Source of the DNA: Saprospiraceae bacterium
GTDB taxonomy: Bacteria; Bacteroidota; Bacteroidia; Chitinophagales; Saprospiraceae
Reading direction: 5' to 3'
DNA: 64,000 nt
Assembly (NCBI GenBank): GCA_027008645.1
Contig: JALVEE010000267.1
Span: forward strand, 1-64,000
The notes under the pieces were generated by a model. It did not search any database. It was not told the origin of the DNA and worked only from the letters and a program-made list of their open reading frames with translations. Made by a program: the position numbers and the translations under genes. The stretch's first letter is position 1. Each line of letters starts with the position of its first letter. This document shows positions 34,024 through 42,770 of this stretch, piece by piece.

Positions 34024-36081
34024 ATGAAAAATACATTACTTACTCTTGTATCCCTTTTCTTTTTTAGCATAATTAGTGCTCAACCTGTCAATGATGATTG
34101 TGCATCTGCCATAATTATAAATAATGTAAAGGATTGGTGTTCTGACAAAGGACAATTCAATAATATTGACGCTACAGATAGCGGAGAACTTGTACCCTCA
34201 TGCTGGGACAATACCGACAATGATGTGTGGTTTAGATTTACTGCAATTGCCAATGCTGTAGATATAATCATTAGCGGCAATGGAGATGATGGTACTCTTA
34301 AAAAACCAATGGTATCGCTTCATGTTGATAACGGATGCTTTGGAGGGCTTAGCGGTTATTCCCAATGCAAGAAAGATATTAAAGGTGACAATGTGGTAGA
34401 ATTGCTCTCAGGAGGACTGATAATCGGAGAATCATATTTGGTGAGAGTTGATGGGGAAAATGGCAATACGGGGACATTTAAGTTATGTATAAAAAACTTC
34501 TTCCCTCCGGTTGAACCCGGTCAAGATTGCAAAACAGCTTCTTTGCTATGTGATAAATCACCTTTTGTGGTAAAAAATATTCCAGGAGTGGGGGAAGATC
34601 CTGATGAAACAACAGAGACTTGTATTCATGTAGAAAGGCATAGCACTTGGTTCAAATGGATTGCTAAAAACGATGGAACTCTCACCTTTACTCTTACTCC
34701 TCTTCAGGATATCGATGATTTGGATTTTGTAGTTTACGAATTACCAGGAGGAATAGATGACTGTGCAAATCGTGTTATCCTACGTTGTGGGGCTGCCTTT
34801 GGTGGAAACCACGTGAGTTGTGGCCCTTTGACAGGATTAAGTTTGGATGCAACAGATATTCAAGAGTTGGGTGGATGTGATAATACCAAAGACGGATTTC
34901 TCAGATATCTGGATATGAAAAAAGGTAAAACCTATTGCCTTATAGTAAATAATTTTTCTCCCTCCGACATAGGTTTTGGTATTGAATTTGGAGGAACGGG
35001 AGAATTTGAGGGACCAGAACCGGATTTTACTTTTGATCCTCCAACAGGTTTAAGGTGTGAGGATTCTATTCAAGTGACTGATCTTACCGAATACAATTTA
35101 GGTTCTATCGTTAGTTATGATTGGACTTTTGGTAGAGATGCCAATCCACAAATAAAAAACGGAGTAGGTCCAACAAAGATATTTTATGATTCGTATGGGT
35201 GGAAATCTATTTCCCTCACAGTCAAAAGCGATAAAGGATGTGTAAGCACGATTGTAAAAGACATTTGGATGGAGCCCTGTTGTGAGGATTTACCCATTGA
35301 CGAAAGATTGAAGATTGTAGTGGACAGCATCAAAATCCCGGATTGTCCCGGAGATGATAATGCTTTTATCAGCGTATCCGGCATTAGAGGCGACCCGTAT
35401 TATCAATTTAGTATCCAAGACACAAACTATAATTACAATCCTAAATTTAACGGTTTGACCGAGGGAGAGTATAAAATTTATATAGTGGATAAAAAAGGTT
35501 GTCTGGATTCAGTGATAGTCAATATTGATGATCCGGAACCTTTGGTAGCGGATGCAGGTCCTGATCAAAATATCGAATTGGGTGATATAACATCAATGAA
35601 TGGTAAATATTATCCCGATAAGTATGAAGTCACTCAATTGTGGACTCCACCCTATAATATGATTGATTCTACCGATTTTACAACCGATGTGTTTCCGTAT
35701 AAAAATACTACTTACACACTTACAGTCACTCAAATCAACGGTGGGTGTACAGCTGAAGACGAAATGACCATTTATGTAAAAGATACCAGGAAAATCAGAA
35801 TACCAAATGTATTTACTCCCAATGGTGATGGTGCTAATGATCACTTTACTGCATATGATGTACATGCAGCACTCAGAATAGAAAAAATGCTGATATATGA
35901 TAGATGGGGTGAGCTTATTTACAGTACTCAAAATATACCTATGGGAGATCCATTCAGCGGTTGGGACGGAACTTATAAGGGACAAAAAGTAAATCCCGGA
36001 GTTTATGTTTATCTCATAATGGTTAGGTTTATAGACAATAAAGTGTTGCCGTTTTCAGGGGATATAACAGTATTGAGATAG
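34024..36081 (+). CDS. T9SS type B surface protein, paralog 2
   Basis: 685 residues. The signal peptide is 1-19. Domain order matches the protein at 25726: two Cys-containing jelly-roll-like units ('VNDDCASAIIINNVKDWCSD' and 'GQDCKTASLLCDKSPFVVKN'), a PKD-like domain ('TEYNLGSIVSYDWTFGRDA'), a SprB-like unit ('DDNAFISVSGIRGDPYYQFS'), and 'DAGPDQNIELGDITSMNGKY'. The type B sorting domain has 'IRIPNVFTPNGDGAND', 'MLIYDRWGELIYST' and 'GWDGTYKGQKVNPGVYVYLI'. It is predicted to be secreted by T9SS. Its stop lies one base from the recB stop on the other strand. Confidence 0.92.
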   Translation: MKNTLLTLVSLFFFSIISAQPVNDDCASAIIINNVKDWCSDKGQFNNIDATDSGELVPSCWDNTDNDVWFRFTAIANAVDIIISGNGDDGTLKKPMVSLHVDNGCFGGLSGYSQCKKDIKGDNVVELLSGGLIIGESYLVRVDGENGNTGTFKLCIKNFFPPVEPGQDCKTASLLCDKSPFVVKNIPGVGEDPDETTETCIHVERHSTWFKWIAKNDGTLTFTLTPLQDIDDLDFVVYELPGGIDDCANRVILRCGAAFGGNHVSCGPLTGLSLDATDIQELGGCDNTKDGFLRYLDMKKGKTYCLIVNNFSPSDIGFGIEFGGTGEFEGPEPDFTFDPPTGLRCEDSIQVTDLTEYNLGSIVSYDWTFGRDANPQIKNGVGPTKIFYDSYGWKSISLTVKSDKGCVSTIVKDIWMEPCCEDLPIDERLKIVVDSIKIPDCPGDDNAFISVSGIRGDPYYQFSIQDTNYNYNPKFNGLTEGEYKIYIVDKKGCLDSVIVNIDDPEPLVADAGPDQNIELGDITSMNGKYYPDKYEVTQLWTPPYNMIDSTDFTTDVFPYKNTTYTLTVTQINGGCTAEDEMTIYVKDTRKIRIPNVFTPNGDGANDHFTAYDVHAALRIEKMLIYDRWGELIYSTQNIPMGDPFSGWDGTYKGQKVNPGVYVYLIMVRFIDNKVLPFSGDITVLR

Positions 36082-36082
36082 A

Positions 36083-39000
36083 TTAGGACAATAGTATATT
36101 TTCTATTTTATCAATAAGCTCCTTTTTAGGTTTATTGTAATATACTCCTGTATTCTTACTATCTCTCAATCCTCTTAAAAATAAATAATATGCACCACCA
36201 AAATGCTTATTATAATCAAAGTCTTTGATTTTGTTCTCTAAAAATCTTTTGACTGCAATGGTGTAAACAATATATTGTAGATGGTAATTGTTTTCCGTCA
36301 TCGCCTCTTCGAGTTTATCCGTTGTATAATTATCCAAAGTATAGCCCAAATGATTGGATTTCCAGTCAAGAATGTAAAATTTGCCCTTATACTCAAATAA
36401 TAAATCTATAAAACCATGCATTATTCCAGTGATATTACTATCATTGATATTGATTTTGGGAAATAATTTTTTGATTTCGTAAGGATTCCAATTTTCAAAG
36501 GAAAAATAAAATTCCAATTCGTTGAATCTATTATCAAAAGGTATATTTGCCAACGAAAAGTTATTAGGAAAAAGTTTGGCTTTTACCGTGTTTTGTACCA
36601 AACGCAAATAATTTTTCATTTCTGTATCGGTATTTTCCCTACCATATACTTTCAGATTTTTGTCTATCTCCCGTTCCCAGAAAGTATTATCGGCAAAATC
36701 TATTTTCTCAAATATATTGTGAAGTATTAGCCCTGTCTGAGCACCTTTTTTTAAAGTACTGAATATAAATTTATCGTACTCATTTTGTTCCTCATTATTC
36801 AAATTCTTCTCCCGGCTATATGTAGAACTATGAGTATCCAATGCCGAGTAACTGGTCAATCTCCAAGTATCATCGAGTGAGCTATTAAAGATTAGAGGTT
36901 CTTTTTTGATTTGCTTATTTATACTGTCTGAATATCTGAAATCAAAGTCTTGCTTAGGTGCTCTATGACAAATACTAGCATTATCCTGATTGATATTGGG
37001 GATAAAACTCTGCAATGTTCCCTTTTGATCATTGTAATGAATAACACATTTGTACACCGCTCTGGTAATAGCAACATACAGAAGTCGTCTATTTTCTTGT
37101 TCACTCTGGAATCTGTATCGTTCTAATTCCTCTTGTGTTTTGTGATATGAAATATAGAATCCGTTTTCTGTCAAATAGCTAACCGGTTCATTTTGATTGA
37201 TTGATCTCACTTTAAGATTGATATATGGAAGCACTACGATATCGAAAGAAAGCCCCTTACTCTTGTGAATAGTCATGATCTCAACAGCATCTTTATCGCT
37301 TTCTATCCTCTGCTCATATTCATTAAGCGATTCAAGTCTTTCTCTGGATTTTTGAAACCAATCCAACAGGTTTTCGGGGGAATAATTATTATTAAATTCT
37401 TTTTCGTTGAGTATTTCGGCCAATTGCATCAAATTGGTATATATTCTGTTTCCTTGTGGATTATCACTATCCAAAAGATTTTTTCTTATATCAAATTTGG
37501 AAATAAAATTCAAAATCGTGGAGTAAACACCGTCTTTTGCCCAAATATCCTGCAAATCTAAAAATAACAATCTATAGTAATCAAAATCCAATACTTCAAT
37601 ATCATCGATTCCGAATCCTGTAAAAGAGCTCAAAAGCGCGCGGGATAAACTCCCCGTATCAATATTAAGGACAGCATAAAGCATATAAAACAAATCCCTC
37701 GCCTCATTGGTCTCCATAATTTTTGTATCATCAACAATAATAGCCGGAATGCTATACTTCGTCAATACATTTTTCATCAGTTTTGTATCTGCTTTATTTC
37801 TCAAAAGCACACAAATATTCTCCGGTTTAACCTTTACCTTGAGACCGTCCTTAAGCAAATAGTGATTCGCCAATAAATCTGCTATTTCCACCCCGGCACT
37901 ATCAAACAGATATTGCTTTTTACTTAATTTTTTGTCATGATAGATGATGTCAAAAGCAGTTGCGGGATTATTTTTGTCATATAATTCCGCCAAATTTTTA
38001 TTGCCGGGCTCCACTATTTCATAATCTATATCAGGTGAACAAAAGGGGTCGGAATCCTGTAAATATTCCTCACTACAAGAGACTCCTGCCGGAAAAAAAT
38101 CATTCATTGCTGAAATCAATTGGGCGGTAGATCTAAAATTGTTCTTCATTGTGTACTTGCGGTCACCAAGATTTTTCTGCGCTCTGACATATGTTTGTAG
38201 ATCAGCACCACGCCAAGCGTAAATAGACTGTTTTGGATCACCTATAAAGAAAACCGTAGAATCGCAATCCTCGATAAAAGCCTTATGAAAAATCTCATAT
38301 TGCAAGTGATCGGTATCCTGAAATTCATCGATAAAAACCGCTTTGTATTTATTGCACAAGTCTTGTTTGAGCCGTTTATTATCTTCTTTTACCAAGTTAG
38401 TATGCAATTTTTCTATCAGATCATTGAATGATAAAACTTGATTGCGATTTTTCTTTTTTTCAACATCTTCCCTGATAAATATTTCTGCACTTGCTAAAAA
38501 GTCATTAAACACATCAAATTTATAGGTATCAAATGCCGTATCTAACAAAAACAATTCTTCCAAATCACTAAATAAAAAACCAAGATTTGTAAGTGAATTC
38601 GCTCCGGGATTAGCAGAATAAGCCTTTATCAATTCCGATTTGAATTGGGATTGACCCTTGGATATTGATTTGTATAGATTTGAGCTTTTATGAATTTTTG
38701 TATTTATTATAGTACTCCAATTCTCATCGATAGAAGTACTCAATTTTTCATCGGCTATTTTGATTTCTTCTTTAAATCTATTGATCTCGGAAAGAATAAG
38801 AGCTCTATCGATACTATTTCTAATGCTCAATTTTTTGCCTGAAAATATATTCTTAGCAAAGTCTATTAATAATTCTCTAGAAAGTGATTTTTCTTTTAAA
38901 ACTGCGATAATAAGCGGGTCGAGAATGGTTATTTTTTTTCTCCAAAATTCATTTACACTATTCTCAATTAGTTTTTTTTGATTTTCTACCAATTCTGTAT

Positions 39001-39418
39001 TGAACAATTGTTTTGTATCAAAAGCAAATTCGGACAAAGTGAGTTGACAAAAGCCGTGAATGGTGTATATTGCAGATTCATCGAGAAACAAAATAGCTTC
39101 GGACAATAGCTTTTCTACTTCATTTACACCTTTGTCTTTTATGGCTCTATCTATTACATCTTTTATTGTCAAATCAATTTTATCATCTGAAGAAATTGAT
39201 TTCAGAGCATCTTTTAAAAATTTTCTGATTCTGATTTCCAATTCGGCAACTGCCGCATTGGTAAAAGTCACCATTAATATCTCTTGGATCTTGATATCTT
39301 TTTCAAGCAAAAGCCTTAATGCCAAAATACCGATAGAATAAGTTTTGCCTGTACCGGCACTAGCTTCGATAAGATTATTACTTTCCAATTTTATATTTAA
39401 TGCATCGAATACTTTCAT
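36083..39418 (-). CDS. recB: Exodeoxyribonuclease V beta subunit (helicase-nuclease)
   Basis: 1111 residues. Walker A 'ASAGTGKT' (19-26) is followed by SF1 helicase motifs 'ILMVTFTNAAVAELEIRIRK', 'AVFIDEFQDTDHLQYEIF', 'VFFIGDPKQSIYAWRGADL', 'NFRSTAQLI', 'VEIMTIHKSKGLSFDIVVLP' and 'RLLYVAITRAVYKCVIHY'. The C-terminal RecB nuclease has 'GFIDLLFEYKGKFYILDWKS' with the catalytic Asp and DxK residues. It unwinds and degrades double-strand ends for recombination repair. It lies 9 bp after recC in one operon. No recD follows. Confidence 0.93.
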   Translation of the reverse strand: MKVFDALNIKLESNNLIEASAGTGKTYSIGILALRLLLEKDIKIQEILMVTFTNAAVAELEIRIRKFLKDALKSISSDDKIDLTIKDVIDRAIKDKGVNEVEKLLSEAILFLDESAIYTIHGFCQLTLSEFAFDTKQLFNTELVENQKKLIENSVNEFWRKKITILDPLIIAVLKEKSLSRELLIDFAKNIFSGKKLSIRNSIDRALILSEINRFKEEIKIADEKLSTSIDENWSTIINTKIHKSSNLYKSISKGQSQFKSELIKAYSANPGANSLTNLGFLFSDLEELFLLDTAFDTYKFDVFNDFLASAEIFIREDVEKKKNRNQVLSFNDLIEKLHTNLVKEDNKRLKQDLCNKYKAVFIDEFQDTDHLQYEIFHKAFIEDCDSTVFFIGDPKQSIYAWRGADLQTYVRAQKNLGDRKYTMKNNFRSTAQLISAMNDFFPAGVSCSEEYLQDSDPFCSPDIDYEIVEPGNKNLAELYDKNNPATAFDIIYHDKKLSKKQYLFDSAGVEIADLLANHYLLKDGLKVKVKPENICVLLRNKADTKLMKNVLTKYSIPAIIVDDTKIMETNEARDLFYMLYAVLNIDTGSLSRALLSSFTGFGIDDIEVLDFDYYRLLFLDLQDIWAKDGVYSTILNFISKFDIRKNLLDSDNPQGNRIYTNLMQLAEILNEKEFNNNYSPENLLDWFQKSRERLESLNEYEQRIESDKDAVEIMTIHKSKGLSFDIVVLPYINLKVRSINQNEPVSYLTENGFYISYHKTQEELERYRFQSEQENRRLLYVAITRAVYKCVIHYNDQKGTLQSFIPNINQDNASICHRAPKQDFDFRYSDSINKQIKKEPLIFNSSLDDTWRLTSYSALDTHSSTYSREKNLNNEEQNEYDKFIFSTLKKGAQTGLILHNIFEKIDFADNTFWEREIDKNLKVYGRENTDTEMKNYLRLVQNTVKAKLFPNNFSLANIPFDNRFNELEFYFSFENWNPYEIKKLFPKININDSNITGIMHGFIDLLFEYKGKFYILDWKSNHLGYTLDNYTTDKLEEAMTENNYHLQYIVYTIAVKRFLENKIKDFDYNKHFGGAYYLFLRGLRDSKNTGVYYNKPKKELIDKIENILLS

Positions 39419-39427
39419 TTATTCCAA

Positions 39428-42400
39428 TTATATTTCATCATCAAAAAACAATTTTGCCAATCTCAAAATATCATTTTCGGTCTCATCATATTTATCAAAT
39501 ATATTTTCCTCTAAAGCTTTTTCGATATACTGATCGTACTTTGATTTTTCATCTAATATTTTTAAAAATACTTCAAACGGAGTTCCTGCTTTTCCTGATT
39601 TTCTCTTGACCTTACGCAAATATTCATAACCGGCCTTTGGTATAAACGGTGCTATTTTCTCAAGAGAATTATTGAAATATTCAACAGTCATTTTTAACCT
39701 TTCAATGGCATATTCTTTAGAGATTTTTTCTACTTCTTTTGTTTCTAATGTTTTATTATCTTTTAAATACAATAGTAAAAACTTGTGGACAGGAATATCT
39801 GTCGCACTACAAATCCAACTTATCAATTTCAATATTGCTAATGACTTAAAATGGGATGAACTCAAATTAACCACAATGATGTCATTGTCAAATACATTAT
39901 TGATTTTACCGCGGATAATACTATCTCCAATGGGCAATTCAAATTCGATTTCTCTTGGGGTTTTACCGGAAACAAGACCATTGTAGTAGTCCAAAACCGG
40001 CTTTAATTCTTCAATTGTGATTTCCAATTCAAAATAAGCCATATTTTTCAAGGGCAATTCTCCTTTTATCATTTTCTTTTTAATGCTTTCAGGATGAAAC
40101 CGGGAATTTTGATGTTTGATTATTTCATTTTTCAATTTGTACTTTTCAAGCCTGTCCAATTCAAATATCTCTGTTTCAGGTAGTAAAATCGAATTTTCAT
40201 AATAATTGATATTCAAGGACTTAGTGAAATACCATTTGACAGGGTTTTCTATAAATTTTTTCAATCCGGTAAAATCTATATATTTTATTGGTGTGATAGA
40301 TTGATTTTCAGATTTTTTTTCAAAATTCAAAATGTCTTTACCATGTCCATAAGTCAAATATGTATAGTATTTGGAGTCTGTATCACTATAATATTTATTA
40401 TCATAATTGTCGATAGCATGCCTTAAAATCACATTTGAGCTACTAATATCAACTTTAGTTTTTAAAGAGATATAGTCAATTAGTTCATCTAATACCGGAG
40501 ATGGTGGCAACTCACTATTGTCTTTTGCATTTATCCCGATATAACTCAGATAAAGTTTTTCCCTTGCTGACAATAATGTTTCAAAAAATAGATATTTATC
40601 AGACTCTTTAAGGTTTCTATCTCCTTTTCTGTGTTCAAAACGCATAAGGTCAAAACTAATATCAGTTTGTTTTCTTGGGAAAGTTTTTGCATTTAACCCC
40701 AATACGGCAACCACTTTATAGGGTATGCTTCTCATAGGAATCATTGAACAAAAGGTAATTTTACCCGAAATAAATTTACTGCTTCGATTATTGGCATACA
40801 GTGAATCTATAAATGCATTGGAAAAAACTTCATAAGAAATTTTTTCATCCAAAATATCGATTATTTCATCTGAGAACGAGAGTTTTTTGAAAATATAATT
40901 CAGTTCATTAATACTATCATCGCCAATCGCCAATATTTGTTCAATATATTCAAAAATGTATTCTCTCCACTCTGAAATCGACCTGTGCTTTGATCGACTA
41001 TTAACAAAGTGAATCAATGTATCGACAAAAGACTTTAGTTTTAAGCCCTCCTTAGCAAAGTCTCCCTCTGCTATTTCCAATGGTAAAATTTCATAATCCC
41101 TGTTTGGCAAAGTGATTAGCGAATCAGTTTTCATGGCATATCCGAGCAAAATCCTTTCCAGACCATAGTTCCAACTAACAAAAACCGTATCATTTTGGGG
41201 ACTACCATTTATGCCGTGACGAATATTGGCCATTTTTACCAATATCCTGATAGTTCTTATATTAGAGATGTCAAATTTTCTGCGGATTGCTGCAAAATCC
41301 AAAAGCTGCAGAATATCTTCTGAGCTAAACTCATCTTTTTGAAGAGATAAAAGCTGTTTCAATATACCGATGAGATTGTCATTACCGGCATATGATCTAT
41401 CAGCGATTGAGTAAGGTATTTTTACTTTTGCATTATCAAAAACAGCCTTTATTATAGGTGTATATAAATCAATATCGGTTGTCTGAACGATTATATCTTT
41501 GAGTTTATAATCATTTTCTTCGATTTGTTTTAACAGATAACTGTACAAATTTTCTACCTCTCTTACCTCAGTATAATTACTCGCGATTGTTATCGACCCG
41601 TCATTTAATAATTTTTCCGGAATAATATCGCGATTTACATTGGGGATATTATAATAAACTTCATTTTGGATTGTGTGTAACAATGAATCTTTGACCGGTG
41701 GATTTACATAGGATTCATTATCCACTATATTGAATATCTCATCGATATCGAAGAGCATATTGTACAAATCCTTTGCAGTCCTGCCTTGGTTCATCAGAAG
41801 TTGATTTCCTACGACAAGTTTTAGTTCTCCGGTAGATATGCCGGAGCTTTTTTCGATTTTCACCCTTGTTTTCTCTTTTATATCTTTAAACCAATAATCT
41901 TCGGGAGAGGGATTAGTTAGGTAAAAATCCACATCTATTACTCCTTTAAGAGCACTGATAAAGACTTCGATGTGAAATAGTGTAAACAATGAAAATCCAA
42001 AAAGAGAAATGCGGGGAAAATTGGATTTTACTTTAGATATAAAATTTTCATCATCGAATTTTTTGATAAGTGCATCACGCATTTGTACTTTATCAATAGC
42101 TTTATCCCCTATTTTTTCCTTAATTTTCTGCCAAATCCATTTTTGCCATTTTTCGTGATTAGCAAGATAAGTTTTTATTTCAGGAGACTTATTTTCATTC
42201 CAAAGTCTGATATAGTCAGGTCTATAGATTACATACTGGTCATAAAGGTCGGCAATTTTTGTTGCAAGTTGAAGCTGTTTTATCTTATCATTTTGAAAAT
42301 ACAGATAAACATGGTAGAATCTTGATTTGAATTCTTGTTCACTTAAAATATCAAAAATAATCCATTTGAGATTATTGGTGTCAAAGATTCCGGAATTGTA

Positions 42401-42637
42401 TATTCCTGCAAGGCGAAATAATTCAAATAGTAAATTATTAGGTGATAGAAATGAAAAATTTGAAAAAATTTTATTGTTTTCAGTTAGTTTTAACGAAATC
42501 CAACTGCTCATTCCGTCTGTTTGTACAACAATGGTTTCTTTTTGGTACAACTCAAGAGGATTGGACTCAATATTGCTTGCCAGTTTTAGGGCAAGTTTAT
42601 TAATATCATTAGAAATATACAGCTTTAGAGACATCAA
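39428..42637 (-). CDS. recC: Exodeoxyribonuclease V gamma subunit
   Basis: 1069 residues. The N-terminal 'QTDGMSSWISLKLTENNKIF' and 'DQYVIYRPDYIRLWNENKSP' match RecC. The middle includes 'SLFGFSLFTLFHIEVFISAL' and 'IIVQTTDIDLYTPIIKAVF', and the C-terminal half 'ITFCSMIPMRSIPYKVVAVL' leads into 'DRNLKESDKYLFFETLLSAR'. RecC is an inactivated helicase-nuclease that splits the strands and recognises Chi in the RecBCD complex. Here it precedes recB with a 9-bp gap. An ATG one codon downstream is an alternative start. Confidence 0.92.
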   Translation of the reverse strand: MMSLKLYISNDINKLALKLASNIESNPLELYQKETIVVQTDGMSSWISLKLTENNKIFSNFSFLSPNNLLFELFRLAGIYNSGIFDTNNLKWIIFDILSEQEFKSRFYHVYLYFQNDKIKQLQLATKIADLYDQYVIYRPDYIRLWNENKSPEIKTYLANHEKWQKWIWQKIKEKIGDKAIDKVQMRDALIKKFDDENFISKVKSNFPRISLFGFSLFTLFHIEVFISALKGVIDVDFYLTNPSPEDYWFKDIKEKTRVKIEKSSGISTGELKLVVGNQLLMNQGRTAKDLYNMLFDIDEIFNIVDNESYVNPPVKDSLLHTIQNEVYYNIPNVNRDIIPEKLLNDGSITIASNYTEVREVENLYSYLLKQIEENDYKLKDIIVQTTDIDLYTPIIKAVFDNAKVKIPYSIADRSYAGNDNLIGILKQLLSLQKDEFSSEDILQLLDFAAIRRKFDISNIRTIRILVKMANIRHGINGSPQNDTVFVSWNYGLERILLGYAMKTDSLITLPNRDYEILPLEIAEGDFAKEGLKLKSFVDTLIHFVNSRSKHRSISEWREYIFEYIEQILAIGDDSINELNYIFKKLSFSDEIIDILDEKISYEVFSNAFIDSLYANNRSSKFISGKITFCSMIPMRSIPYKVVAVLGLNAKTFPRKQTDISFDLMRFEHRKGDRNLKESDKYLFFETLLSAREKLYLSYIGINAKDNSELPPSPVLDELIDYISLKTKVDISSSNVILRHAIDNYDNKYYSDTDSKYYTYLTYGHGKDILNFEKKSENQSITPIKYIDFTGLKKFIENPVKWYFTKSLNINYYENSILLPETEIFELDRLEKYKLKNEIIKHQNSRFHPESIKKKMIKGELPLKNMAYFELEITIEELKPVLDYYNGLVSGKTPREIEFELPIGDSIIRGKINNVFDNDIIVVNLSSSHFKSLAILKLISWICSATDIPVHKFLLLYLKDNKTLETKEVEKISKEYAIERLKMTVEYFNNSLEKIAPFIPKAGYEYLRKVKRKSGKAGTPFEVFLKILDEKSKYDQYIEKALEENIFDKYDETENDILRLAKLFFDDEI

Positions 42638-42770
42638 ATTCTATTATATTCACAAATTTAGTTAATTATTCAATTAAACGATATAAATTTAAAAGTTTCC
42701 AATATTGTTTTTAAAAAAGTTTATATCTTTGGCTTTCTCTTAATTTCAATAATTAATTAAATTTAGAATT

